A stretch of DNA of 51,760 bases from the NCBI RefSeq assembly GCF_018305005.1, contig NZ_JAGQEG010000037.1, positions 1 through 51,760 of the forward strand, given 5' to 3'. Under the pieces are notes generated by a model. The model worked only from the letters and a program-made list of their open reading frames with translations, was not told the origin of the DNA and ran no database searches. A program made the translations under genes and the position numbers. Source of the DNA: Collimonas silvisoli. GTDB taxonomy: Bacteria > Pseudomonadota > Gammaproteobacteria > Burkholderiales > Burkholderiaceae_D. Below are positions 27,223 through 34,880 of the stretch, piece after piece. Position 1 is the first letter of the stretch. Each line of letters starts with the position of its first letter.

Positions 27223-28304
27223 TTCCTGTTGCTTTGTTCTCGTTGCAGCAGCGCCTGCTTGCGTTCCACGCCCCAGCGATAACCCGAGGCGCTGCCGTCG
27301 CTGCGTATCACGCGATGGCAGGGAATCGCCACCGCCAGGCTATTCGCAGCGCAGGCTTGCGCTACGGCGCGCACGGCCTTGGGCGAGCCGATGCGAGCGG
27401 CGATTTCGGCGTAGCTGGTGGTGCTGCCTGCCGGAATGTCGCGCAGCGCTTGCCAAACGCGCTGCTGGAATGCAGTGCCGCGCACATCCAGCGGTAAATC
27501 CAGGCCCAGGGCAGGAGCTTCGATGAAACCTACCACTTGCGCCACCAGTTGTTCGAAATCGTGGTCGGCGCCGATCAGATGGGCGCGCGGGAATTTATCC
27601 TGCAAGTCGTGCGCCAGCGCATTCGGATCGTCACCCATCAGGATGGCGCAGACGCCGCGATCGCTTTGCGCCACCAGGATCGCGCCCAGCGAGCATTCGC
27701 CGATGGCAAAGCGGATATCGGTGTTGGCGCCGCCGGCGCGATAGTCGCTCGGCGTCATGCCCAGCACCTTGCCCGAAGCTTCATAGAAACGGCTGTTGGA
27801 ATTGAAACCGGCGTCGTAGATCGCCTCTGTCACCGAATGGCTGCGGCTGAGATGGTCGCGCACTTTCCTGGCGCGGTGGGCGTTGGCATAAGCCTTGGGC
27901 GTCAGTCCGGTGACGGCTTTGAACACGCGGTGAAAATGAAACAAGCTGAGGCCGGCCTCGGCAGCCAGCATTTCCAGGCTCGGCAGTTCCAGTGCGTTTT
28001 CGATGCTGCGGCAGGCGGCGGCCACCAGTTCGGCGTGATGGGCCGCTACCGAGGTTTGATCGGCGCCGCGTTTGCTGGGCCGGTAGCCGGCCGCTTCGGC
28101 CGCCGCCGGCGTATCGAAAAACTCGACGTTTTCCGGACGCGGCAGGCGTGTCGGGCTGCTGGGGCGGCAATATACGCCGGTGGTTTTGACGGCATAGACA
28201 AACAGTTTGTCGGCAGCTGCGTCTCTTGCCTGCACTGCAGCCCAGCGCGGATCGGATTCGGCGGCTTGCTTACCGGTTTGCTGGTGTTGTGTGAGTGTTC
28301 GCAT
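27219..28304 (-). CDS. ada: Ada: methylated-DNA methyltransferase and AraC-type activator with degenerate zinc site
   Basis: A 362-residue Ada protein: N-terminal Ada domain (about 20-85), AraC helix-turn-helix domain (about 90-185, ACRSIENALELPSLEMLA, FHFHRVFKAVTGLTPKAY), and C-terminal O6-methylguanine methyltransferase with the active site IPCHRVI. In the N-terminal domain C46 (VYCRPSS) is at the position of Cys38, but the other zinc ligands are replaced: S50 for Cys42, S77 and G80 in YRPSKRG for Cys69 and Cys72. I recall similar substitutions in other proteobacterial Ada proteins, so this may be a family variant. I start at ATG 28304 because GGAAG lies 6 bp upstream. An Ada-box-like promoter is at 28342-28392. 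Confidence 0.92.
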   Translation of the reverse strand: MRTLTQHQQTGKQAAESDPRWAAVQARDAAADKLFVYAVKTTGVYCRPSSPTRLPRPENVEFFDTPAAAEAAGYRPSKRGADQTSVAAHHAELVAAACRSIENALELPSLEMLAAEAGLSLFHFHRVFKAVTGLTPKAYANAHRARKVRDHLSRSHSVTEAIYDAGFNSNSRFYEASGKVLGMTPSDYRAGGANTDIRFAIGECSLGAILVAQSDRGVCAILMGDDPNALAHDLQDKFPRAHLIGADHDFEQLVAQVVGFIEAPALGLDLPLDVRGTAFQQRVWQALRDIPAGSTTSYAEIAARIGSPKAVRAVAQACAANSLAVAIPCHRVIRSDGSASGYRWGVERKQALLQREQSNRK

Positions 28305-28341
28305 ATTGACTTCCTGACTTCCAATTGAATGTTGTAGCCTT

Positions 28342-28392
28342 ACTTTATTGCCTCGCCTGGCTAACAGCACTCCGAGTCTTGCTTTCAAATTC
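28342..28392 (-). promoter_or_regulatory. ada promoter with Ada-box-like motif
   Basis: On the minus strand a 28-bp motif (28392-28365, beginning GAATTTGAAAGCAAGA) ends in GTGCTG, which would be a weak -35; exactly 17 bp later is TAAAGT (28347-28342) as the -10. The same motif, 24 of 28 bases identical with the same 17-bp spacing, precedes the oxygenase-alkB-alkA operon. A weak -35 with an adjacent shared box fits activation by Ada. Confidence 0.65.
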
Positions 28393-28403
28393 AAATAGTT
28401 TAT

Positions 28404-29054
28404 TTAGTTCTTTGGCAGACGCCACAAATACCAGGCGGCTACGGTGCGATAAGGGCTCCAGCTTAGGCTGATTTCGCTGATCTGTTTTTTAGTCGGCGTC
28501 TGTTGCAGGTTTTTCAGGCGTCGATAGCCTTCGCGCACGCCGAAATCGTCGGCCGGCAAAATGTCCGATCGCTCCAATGTGTAGATCAGCAGCATCTCGA
28601 CAGTCCAGCGGCCGACGCCGCGCAGGCTGACCAGTCGTTCAATCAGAGCCTCGTCACTGAGTGTCAGCGCTTCGGCGCGTAGCGGAACGATACCTTCCAG
28701 GGCGGCTTGTGCAATGCCGTGGATGGTGGCTATTTTGCCGGCGGAGAAGCCGCAGCCGCGCAATATGTCGGTGGGCGTATCCAGTAGTTGCTGCGCAGTC
28801 GGAAAGCGAGTGTCGCCAAACAGCGCCAGCATGCGGGCCAGGATGGCGTCGCCGGCGCGAGAGTGCAACTGCTGATAAGCAATCGCGCGTACCAATGCTT
28901 CATAGGGTTCACGCGCCGGCTTGGAGGCGTGGCGGCAGGGGCCGATATAGGCTATGTGGCGCGCCCAGTCGGGGTCCAGCGCCGACAGGAATTTTTCTGC
29001 TTTGCGATAAGCACGTTCTGATATGTCTGCTGCGATCATGGTTGAGCCTAACAT
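28404..29054 (-). CDS. DNA-3-methyladenine glycosylase (AlkA/Mag family)
   Basis: Removes alkylated bases from DNA. The 216-residue protein has the helix-hairpin-helix element LVSLRGVGRWTVEMLL and the catalytic aspartate in DILPADDFGVREG. It lacks the extra N-terminal domain of E. coli AlkA (282 aa) and so resembles the shorter Mag1-like members. ATG 29054 shares one base with the alkB stop (TGATG), which shows coupling to alkB; an ATG 15 bp further in (MIAADIS) is possible. It is the third gene of the oxygenase-alkB-alkA operon. Confidence 0.9.
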   Translation of the reverse strand: MLGSTMIAADISERAYRKAEKFLSALDPDWARHIAYIGPCRHASKPAREPYEALVRAIAYQQLHSRAGDAILARMLALFGDTRFPTAQQLLDTPTDILRGCGFSAGKIATIHGIAQAALEGIVPLRAEALTLSDEALIERLVSLRGVGRWTVEMLLIYTLERSDILPADDFGVREGYRRLKNLQQTPTKKQISEISLSWSPYRTVAAWYLWRLPKN

Positions 29055-29707
29055 CACGCGGCCTTGCGAAAAGTGAGATTGATTCTTTGCCTGCCAAGCA
29101 GAGGATGCTCGGCTTCCTTCAGCGCCAGCACGCCGTGATAACGCAGCCGGTCGGCGCCGCCCCAGACCACGACGTCGCCATGGAACAACGGCACGCGCAG
29201 CGCCTTATCGTTGCGCTGGTGGCCGCCAAACAGAAATATCGCAGGAATGCCTAGCGAGACGGAGACGATCGGCGCGGAGTAGTCTTGTTCATCCTTGTCC
29301 TGGTGCAGCGACAGCTTGGTGCCTGGCTGGTAGCGGTTGATCAGGCAAGCGTCAGGTGTGAAACCGTTGAAACCGGCTTGCGCTGCTGCGGCTTGCGCCA
29401 ATTGTAAAAAAATCTCGGGCATGGCCGGCCAGCGGCGGCCATGCTCAGGGTCGATAGCGCTGTAGCGATAGCCGCGGCGATCGCTGGTCCAGCCGAGGGC
29501 GCCGCAATTGGTCAAGGCGACCGACATGTGAAAGCCGCCGGGCGTCACCATATGCCGGAACGGCGATGCTTGCTGGATAGCTGCCAGCGCCGGCAGCAGT
29601 TGCACTACATACGGAGTGGCGAAAGCGCGCAATACAAAGGCGTTTTGCGTCAGTTGCTGCTGGCGTTGATCGGGCTGTTCCAGGGTGTCAAACAAATCTA
29701 AAGTCAT
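29054..29707 (-). CDS. alkB: Alpha-ketoglutarate-dependent DNA repair dioxygenase AlkB
   Basis: Oxidatively removes methyl groups from 1-methyladenine and 3-methylcytosine, using Fe(II), O2 and 2-oxoglutarate. From ATG 29707 (MTLDLFDTLEQ) the protein has 217 residues, close to E. coli AlkB (216). Iron ligands H135 and D137 (LHQDKDE) and H191 (YHGV), and the 2OG-binding RINLTFRK at the end, are present, as is MVTPGGFHMSVALTNCG. An in-frame ATG 21 bp upstream overlaps the preceding gene. Second gene of the operon. Confidence 0.95.
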   Translation of the reverse strand: MTLDLFDTLEQPDQRQQQLTQNAFVLRAFATPYVVQLLPALAAIQQASPFRHMVTPGGFHMSVALTNCGALGWTSDRRGYRYSAIDPEHGRRWPAMPEIFLQLAQAAAAQAGFNGFTPDACLINRYQPGTKLSLHQDKDEQDYSAPIVSVSLGIPAIFLFGGHQRNDKALRVPLFHGDVVVWGGADRLRYHGVLALKEAEHPLLGRQRINLTFRKAA

Positions 29708-29717
29708 GCGATGGTCT

Positions 29718-30500
29718 TCATAAAGCATCGTGGAAAATCACGCCCAGCGTGTGCCGCGATCCGGAGCGGATGCGGCTGACGCCATGTCGTAAATTTACTC
29801 TATAAGCGCCACGCTGACCTGGCACCGGGCGATTGTGGACTGCAAACACCACCGCATCGCCTTGGGTCAGGGGAACCACTTCGGGGCGCGACTGCATGCG
29901 CGGCCTTTGCTCGGTCATCACGAATTCGCCGCCGCTGAAATCGCGGCCCGGTTCGGACAGCAGGATCGCCGCTTGCAATGGAAACACATGTTCGCCGTAC
30001 AGATCCTGGTGCAGGCAGTTGTAATCGTCGACGCCATATTGCAACAGCAACGGGGTTGGCCGCAGCTGGCCCGCAGCATGGCAACGGGCGATGAATTCGG
30101 CATGTTGCTGCGGGAAGCGGGTGTCGATGTTCATGCTCTGGTGCCAGCGGTTGGCGATAGGCGCCAGTCGCGGGTAGAGCGCGCTGCGCAAGTCGCCGAT
30201 CAGATCGGGCAAGGGGTAGCTGAAATATTTATACTCGCCGCGTCCGAAACCATGGCGCGCCATCACGACTCTGCTGCGGAATATATCGTTGCGCGGGTAC
30301 AGCGCGACCAAAGCCTGGCATTCCTGAGGCGTCAATAGCTTTGGTAGCAGCGCATTGCCGTAGTGGTCCAGATCGCGCTCGACGTTTTCCCAGGCTACCC
30401 GCTGCAGCCGTTCTGCGATAGACGAATCGTAGTGACCGGCGACGTGGTTCGTATCAGGCGCAGCTTTAAGCAGATCTGCAGTATCGCGCAACGTGCTCAT
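29718..30500 (-). CDS. 2OG-Fe(II) oxygenase (prolyl-hydroxylase-like)
   Basis: A 260-residue non-haem iron oxygenase with H164 and D166 (LHQDLYGEHVFPLQ), a distal H222 (VFAVHNRPV) and R234 (AYRVNLRHGVS) for 2-oxoglutarate. It is not an AlkB protein; the pattern is closer to prolyl-4-hydroxylase-like proteins. It is the first gene of the alkylation operon, 10 bp upstream of alkB, and has the Ada-box-like promoter, which suggests a role in the alkylation response; the substrate is unknown. I prefer ATG 30500 to 30503 because GAGG is then 5 bp away. Confidence 0.85.
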   Translation of the reverse strand: MSTLRDTADLLKAAPDTNHVAGHYDSSIAERLQRVAWENVERDLDHYGNALLPKLLTPQECQALVALYPRNDIFRSRVVMARHGFGRGEYKYFSYPLPDLIGDLRSALYPRLAPIANRWHQSMNIDTRFPQQHAEFIARCHAAGQLRPTPLLLQYGVDDYNCLHQDLYGEHVFPLQAAILLSEPGRDFSGGEFVMTEQRPRMQSRPEVVPLTQGDAVVFAVHNRPVPGQRGAYRVNLRHGVSRIRSGSRHTLGVIFHDAL

Positions 30501-30530
30501 CATTTCCTCTGTATCTGTTTAACTGAACTG

Positions 30531-30581
30531 AGTGTAGGCAGGCTACCGAGGTGCTGCACCCCGACTCTTGCTGTCAAATTC
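30531..30581 (-). promoter_or_regulatory. Promoter of oxygenase-alkB-alkA operon with Ada-box-like motif
   Basis: On the minus strand a 28-bp motif (30581-30554, beginning GAATTTGACAGCAAGA) ends in GTGCAG, and 17 bp later is TACACT (30536-30531). The motif and spacing match those upstream of ada. The predicted transcript start is about 25 bp before the ATG at 30500. Confidence 0.65.
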
Positions 30582-30740
30582 GGGAATCATCTTGTTTTGC
30601 AAGAAAATTACTGAGTAATCAGCATTAAATGAAGTTTATTTTTGATTTTAGGTCAAATATGTATTGTGGGCAGGGTGGTTTTTCTTTGTCGCTGCGGCTA
30701 TCAAACTGCATGGCGTCAAACTTCAAATAGGAAAATCGTC

Positions 30741-31946
30741 ATGCCACTCGCACTTTGGGCGCTTACACTTAGCGCTTTTGCCATCGGTACGACAGAATTC
30801 GTTATCGTTGGCCTTATCCCAACTATTGCCGCCAGTCTTGGGGTTTCCGTTCCTTCGGCCGGCCTGCTGGTCAGTCTCTATGCTCTGGGCGTTGCGGTGG
30901 GTGCGCCGGTACTTACAGCCTTGACTGGCCGCGTGCCGCGCAAGCACCTTTTGCTGGGCTTGATGGCCTTGTTTACTATCGGCAACCTGGTCGCATGGAT
31001 GGCGCCGGGATACGAAGCGTTGATGGCTGCACGCGTGCTCACAGGGCTGGCGCATGGCGTGTTCTTCTCGATCGGATCGACCATCGCCACCAGCCTGGTG
31101 CCGAAAGAAAAGGCGGCCAGCGCAATTGCGCTAATGTTCACCGGGCTGACAGTCGCCTTGGTCACCGGCGTGCCGCTCGGCACGTTCATCGGCCAGACAT
31201 TTGGCTGGCAATCGACTTTCCTGGCGGTATCGCTGCTTGGCGTGATCGCGTTTATCGGCAGCTGGATCCTGGTGCCGAACAATATTGCCAGCAGCAAGCC
31301 GGCATCCTTGCTGACTCAGGCTGCCGTCCTGAAGAAACCGCGGCTGCTGCTGGTGTATGCGATCACCGCCCTGGGGTATGGCGGTTCCTTCATCGCCTTT
31401 ACCTACCTGGCGCCGATCTTGCGGGAAATCTCCGGTTTTTCAGCATCCACCGTCAGCCTGGTGATGCTGGTGTACGGCGTCTCGGTGGCGTTCGGCAATA
31501 TCTGGGGCGGCAAGCTGGCCGATAAAAAGGGACCGATACGCGCATTGCAAATCGTGTTTGTCTTGTTGGCGGCAGTCTTGTTCGTGCTGGCGTTTACTGC
31601 GCCCAATCCTTGGCTGGCGGTCCTGACCGTACTGGCGTGGGGTGCTTTCGCCTTCGGTAATGTGCCGGGCTTGCAAGTGTATGTGGTGCAACAGGCGGAA
31701 CGCCATGCGCCGCGTGCGGTGGATGTCGCCTCGGGTCTGAACATCGCTGCATTCAATGTCGGTATCGCCTTGGGCGCCTGGGGCGGCGGCCTGATCGTCA
31801 GCCATCTCGGTTTGATGGCAACCCCTTGGATCGGCGCTATCGTGGTGCTGGCGGCACTGGGCCTGACCACGCTGGCAGGGCGGCTGGACCGGCGCGACGG
31901 CATCGCGCCCATCGTCAGTTCGCAACACGCGGTTGCCATGCATTGA
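30741..31946 (+). CDS. MFS transporter, AraJ/YdhP-like efflux permease
   Basis: A 401-residue membrane protein with 12 predicted helices, starting MPLALWALTLSAFAIGTTEFVIVGLIPTIA... in the style of the DHA1 drug/sugar efflux group (the GTTEFV motif in helix 1 is typical). AGGAA lies 9 bp before ATG 30741; the frame upstream is not conserved-looking. It probably exports a small molecule; the substrate cannot be told. It is divergent from the alkylation operon and sits upstream of the aroG leader region without an obvious terminator between. Confidence 0.85.
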   Translation: MPLALWALTLSAFAIGTTEFVIVGLIPTIAASLGVSVPSAGLLVSLYALGVAVGAPVLTALTGRVPRKHLLLGLMALFTIGNLVAWMAPGYEALMAARVLTGLAHGVFFSIGSTIATSLVPKEKAASAIALMFTGLTVALVTGVPLGTFIGQTFGWQSTFLAVSLLGVIAFIGSWILVPNNIASSKPASLLTQAAVLKKPRLLLVYAITALGYGGSFIAFTYLAPILREISGFSASTVSLVMLVYGVSVAFGNIWGGKLADKKGPIRALQIVFVLLAAVLFVLAFTAPNPWLAVLTVLAWGAFAFGNVPGLQVYVVQQAERHAPRAVDVASGLNIAAFNVGIALGAWGGGLIVSHLGLMATPWIGAIVVLAALGLTTLAGRLDRRDGIAPIVSSQHAVAMH

Positions 31947-32078
31947 TGAGGTAGCCAGAGGCTTTGGCTGGCCGGCATTGTCTTGTTGCACATAAAGAAT
32001 GTGGTAATACGGGCCTTGCCAAACTTCTGGAAATCCTGCACTATTGGTCTTGATTTTAATAATCCTTTACTTAAAACC

Positions 32079-32159
32079 ATGTCTTTCGCACGCGCTTATT
32101 TCTTTTTTTACTTTAGCTATTCCAGCCCCACGGCGGTGAAAAGCGGTAAGCGTTCGTAA
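32079..32159 (+). CDS. Aromatic leader peptide of the aroG attenuator
   Basis: A 26-codon reading frame, MSFARAYFFFYFSYSS followed by PTAVKSGKRS. Seven of residues 7-14 are Phe or Tyr (YFFFYFSY). It is followed by a terminator hairpin 24 bp after its stop codon and then by aroG. This is the arrangement of pheL-type leader peptides: stalling at Phe or Tyr codons when charged tRNA is scarce would favour an antiterminator. No strong ribosome site precedes the ATG. The reading frame and its composition are seen; the function is inferred. Confidence 0.8.
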   Translation: MSFARAYFFFYFSYSSPTAVKSGKRS

Positions 32160-32182
32160 GTAAAGAGCAAACCGAAATTTCT

Positions 32183-32211
32183 AAAAAACCGCCAGCGATG
32201 GCGGTTTTTTT
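32183..32211 (+). terminator. Attenuator terminator upstream of aroG
   Basis: A perfect 12-bp stem (32183-32194 and 32199-32210, loop GCGA) ending in a run of seven T, 33 bp before the aroG start codon. GGCGGT at 32132-32137, within the leader peptide frame, is complementary to ACCGCC (32188-32193) in the 5' arm and could form the competing antiterminator. Confidence 0.85.
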
Positions 32212-32243
32212 ATACCCAGTCAATTTTGAGCCAGGAGAAAAAC

Positions 32244-33311
32244 ATGCTACGCACCGATGATTTGCGCATACGAGAAATGAAAGAATTAGTTCCACCGTCA
32301 CATTTGATCCGTGAATTCGGCTGCTCCGAGAAAGTGGCCGAAACGGCCGCCAATTCGCGGATTGCCTTGCATCGCATCTTGCATGGCCAGGATGACCGCC
32401 TGATGGTGGTGATCGGACCCTGCTCGATCCACGATACCAAGGCTGCCATGGAATACGCACATCGTCTGGTAGGCGAGCGCGAGCGCCTCAAGGGCGAACT
32501 GGAAATCGTGATGCGGGTCTATTTCGAAAAGCCGCGCACCACGGTCGGCTGGAAAGGCCTGATCAACGATCCGTACATGGATAACAGCTTCCGCATCAAT
32601 GACGGCCTGCGCATGGCGCGCGAGCTGCTGTTGAACATTAACGAACTGGGTCTGCCGGCCGGCACCGAATTCCTGGATGTGATCAGCCCGCAATACATTG
32701 CCGACCTGATCAGCTGGGGTGCGATCGGCGCCCGTACCACCGAATCGCAAGTGCATCGCGAACTGGCTTCCGGCTTGTCATGCCCGGTCGGTTTCAAGAA
32801 CGGCACCGACGGTAACATCAAGATTGCGGTGGACGCCATCAAGGCCGCCTCGCAGCCGCATCACTTCCTGTCGGTGACCAAGGGCGGCCACTCGGCGATC
32901 GTGTCGACCAACGGCAATGAAGACTGCCATATCATTTTGCGCGGCGGCAAAGCGCCGAATTACGATGCCGCCAGCGTCGACGCCGCTTGCAAGGATATTG
33001 CCAACAGCGGCCTGGCGTCGCGCCTGATGATCGATGCTTCGCACGCCAATAGTTCGAAGAAACCGGAAAACCAGATTCCGGTATGCGCCGATATCGGCCG
33101 CCAGGTGGCTGCCGGCGACGGCCGTATCGTCGGCGTGATGGTTGAATCGCATCTGATCGCCGGCCGCCAGGATCTGGTGCCGGGCAAGGAACTGGTCTAT
33201 GGCCAGTCGGTCACCGACGGTTGCATCAACTGGGAAGAAAGCGTGACGCTGCTGGAAGGCTTGGCAGAAGCGGTAAAACAACGCCGTTTGCTGAATGCCA
33301 GCCCAGCTTAA
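32244..33311 (+). CDS. aroG: 3-deoxy-7-phosphoheptulonate (DAHP) synthase, class I
   Basis: First step of the shikimate pathway: joins phosphoenolpyruvate and erythrose 4-phosphate. The 355-residue protein matches the E. coli AroF/G/H type in length and motifs: VIGPCSIHD, FEKPRTTVGWKGLINDP, GARTTESQVHRELASGLS and the metal-binding DASHANS. GGAGAAAAAC precedes ATG 32244. Which amino acid inhibits it cannot be read off with certainty; the Phe/Tyr-rich leader suggests Phe or Tyr control at the transcript level. Confidence 0.96.
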   Translation: MLRTDDLRIREMKELVPPSHLIREFGCSEKVAETAANSRIALHRILHGQDDRLMVVIGPCSIHDTKAAMEYAHRLVGERERLKGELEIVMRVYFEKPRTTVGWKGLINDPYMDNSFRINDGLRMARELLLNINELGLPAGTEFLDVISPQYIADLISWGAIGARTTESQVHRELASGLSCPVGFKNGTDGNIKIAVDAIKAASQPHHFLSVTKGGHSAIVSTNGNEDCHIILRGGKAPNYDAASVDAACKDIANSGLASRLMIDASHANSSKKPENQIPVCADIGRQVAAGDGRIVGVMVESHLIAGRQDLVPGKELVYGQSVTDGCINWEESVTLLEGLAEAVKQRRLLNASPA

Positions 33312-33326
33312 GGTGACCGCTAAAAA

Positions 33327-33418
33327 CTCCGTCGTCCCCGCGAACGCGGGGATCCAAATTACTGCCTAAAATGGATTCCCGCGTGCGCGGGAATGACGCA
33401 ATGGAAGTTATTCGAGGT
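33327..33418 (-). repeat. REP-like double-hairpin repeat, copy 1 (92 bp)
   Basis: Contains GTCCCCGCG-AA-CGCGGGGATC and ATTCCCGCG-TG-CGCGGGAAT hairpins, bounded by TTCGAGGT. Its reverse complement matches 48803-48894 over the same 92-bp length with few differences. The CCCGCG-N2-CGCGGG core is like the dispersed dRS3/REP-type repeats of many proteobacteria. Confidence 0.85.
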
Positions 33419-33441
33419 ATCCTGCCCCAACGGACCTAAAA

Positions 33442-34092
33442 TCAAAAGCGCTTGGTCAACACCATCATCTCGCCCTCGCGCCGCATCTCGGTGCGGTTCA
33501 GGAACGACATGCCCAGCAGCGCGAACGGCAGCCCGGCCTCTTGCACCAGGGCGTCGACCTGATTCATTTCAATATCGCCGATCTTGACGGTATTCAGCTT
33601 GACCATGTACGCCGGCGCCGCGCCGTTGGCGGTATTGACCATGGTCATCCTGCCCTTTTTGTAATCGACGCCCAACCGGGTTGCGTCCGAAGCCGACAGT
33701 GCGATCATGGTGGCGCCGGTATCGACCAGCATGGTCATCATGGCGCCGTTGATCTGGGCCTGTGCGACGAAATGGCCTTGCGGATTGACTTTCAGGGTAA
33801 CGCTGGAAGAGGCGCCCGGGGCGCTGCGGCTGACGTATTCGCCGATGCCGATGACTTGCCGCTTGCCTTTGACCTCCAGCGTTGCGGTGGCGCTGTTGGC
33901 TTCCACCAGCTTCGCATCGTCGGTGATTTTGCTGCCGACTGCGTAGGTCTTGGGCGAGGAGCCGTCAATCACCAGCACCGCCTTGCCCGGGAACAGGCCG
34001 ACCACGCCGATATCGGAAGCTTGTGCCGCAGCAGTAATGCAAGCAAGTAAAAACAGGCTGGTGACGCGGGTGACTAAAGCAAGCGGGCGCAT
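33442..34092 (-). CDS. Periplasmic retropepsin-like aspartic protease (TIGR02281-like)
   Basis: A 216-residue protein with an N-terminal signal peptide (hydrophobic 9-20, cleavage probably after AQA near 25). The C-terminal half is a single-lobe aspartic protease of clan AA with D124 in MLVDTGATMIAL and the partner motif LLGMSFLNR. Such proteins act as dimers; the substrate is unknown. The middle part (35-100) may be a small beta-rich domain. No obvious operon partner. Confidence 0.85.
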   Translation of the reverse strand: MRPLALVTRVTSLFLLACITAAAQASDIGVVGLFPGKAVLVIDGSSPKTYAVGSKITDDAKLVEANSATATLEVKGKRQVIGIGEYVSRSAPGASSSVTLKVNPQGHFVAQAQINGAMMTMLVDTGATMIALSASDATRLGVDYKKGRMTMVNTANGAAPAYMVKLNTVKIGDIEMNQVDALVQEAGLPFALLGMSFLNRTEMRREGEMMVLTKRF

Positions 34093-34201
34093 GGTTGTCC
34101 GACTTTCCTGGCAAGAGGTTGAGATAGCGCCGTAATGCCGATAGCTTGGTCAGCTGGCAACAGCAGGTGGATGATAACCCTATATGTTGCCACGCTACAA
34201 T

Positions 34202-34687
34202 TTAGTCACGGAAATTATTGAATTCCAGCGGCAAATCGGCCACTTCCTTGCGCAACATCGCCATCGCCGCTTGCAAGTCGTCGCGCTTGGCGCCGGTGAT
34301 GCGCACGGCGTCGCCCTGGATGCTGGCCTGGACTTTCATCTTGCTGTCCTTGACGATGCGGACGATCTTCTTGGCGGCCTCGGCTTCGATGCCGTTCTTG
34401 ATCTTGATGACTTGCTTGACCTTGTCGCCGCCGATCTTTTCGATCTTGCCGATGTCGAGGAAGCGCGTATCGACATTGCGTTTGACCAGTTTTGCGGTCA
34501 GCACGTCGCGTACCTGGCTTAACTGGAATTCCGAGTCGGCGTAAGCGGTCAGGTCGCGTTCTTTCAACTCGATGCGGGCGTCGCTGCCCTTGAAGTCGAA
34601 GCGGGTCGAGATTTCCTTGTTGGCTTGATCGTTGGCATTTTTTACTTCGACCAGATTGGCTTCCGATACGGTATCGAATGATGGCAT
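34202..34687 (-). CDS. yajQ: YajQ family nucleotide-binding protein
   Basis: A 161-residue member of the DUF520 family: starts [20 protein letters not shown] and ends [10 protein letters not shown], both family hallmarks, with two ferredoxin-like halves. Some homologues bind cyclic di-GMP and act with a LysR regulator; whether this one does is not visible. A GGAAT stretch precedes the ATG. Divergent from murB. Confidence 0.93.
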   Translation of the reverse strand: MPSFDTVSEANLVEVKNANDQANKEISTRFDFKGSDARIELKERDLTAYADSEFQLSQVRDVLTAKLVKRNVDTRFLDIGKIEKIGGDKVKQVIKIKNGIEAEAAKKIVRIVKDSKMKVQASIQGDAVRITGAKRDDLQAAMAMLRKEVADLPLEFNNFRD

Positions 34688-34865
34688 GGTGATATTCCTT
34701 CAGTATGTTCAAACAAAGCCGGCCGTCTGTATTGCGAGCGGCCGTCGAGCTATGCGCATTTTAGCGGACAAGAAACCCGAGGTGTCGGTCTGGCGCTGCT
34801 ATTTTCTTGTTCGGCTGTCTATCTTCCGGCGCTCGGGCCAGCCGCTGGCCGCAGTGACTTAAGTT

Positions 34866-34871
34866 TATAAT
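34866..34871 (+). promoter_or_regulatory. -10 element of murB
   Basis: A perfect TATAAT whose last base is only 9 bp before the murB ATG, so transcription would begin at or within a few bases of the start codon. No clear -35 is seen. Confidence 0.5.
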
Positions 34872-34880
34872 CCCGGTGCT

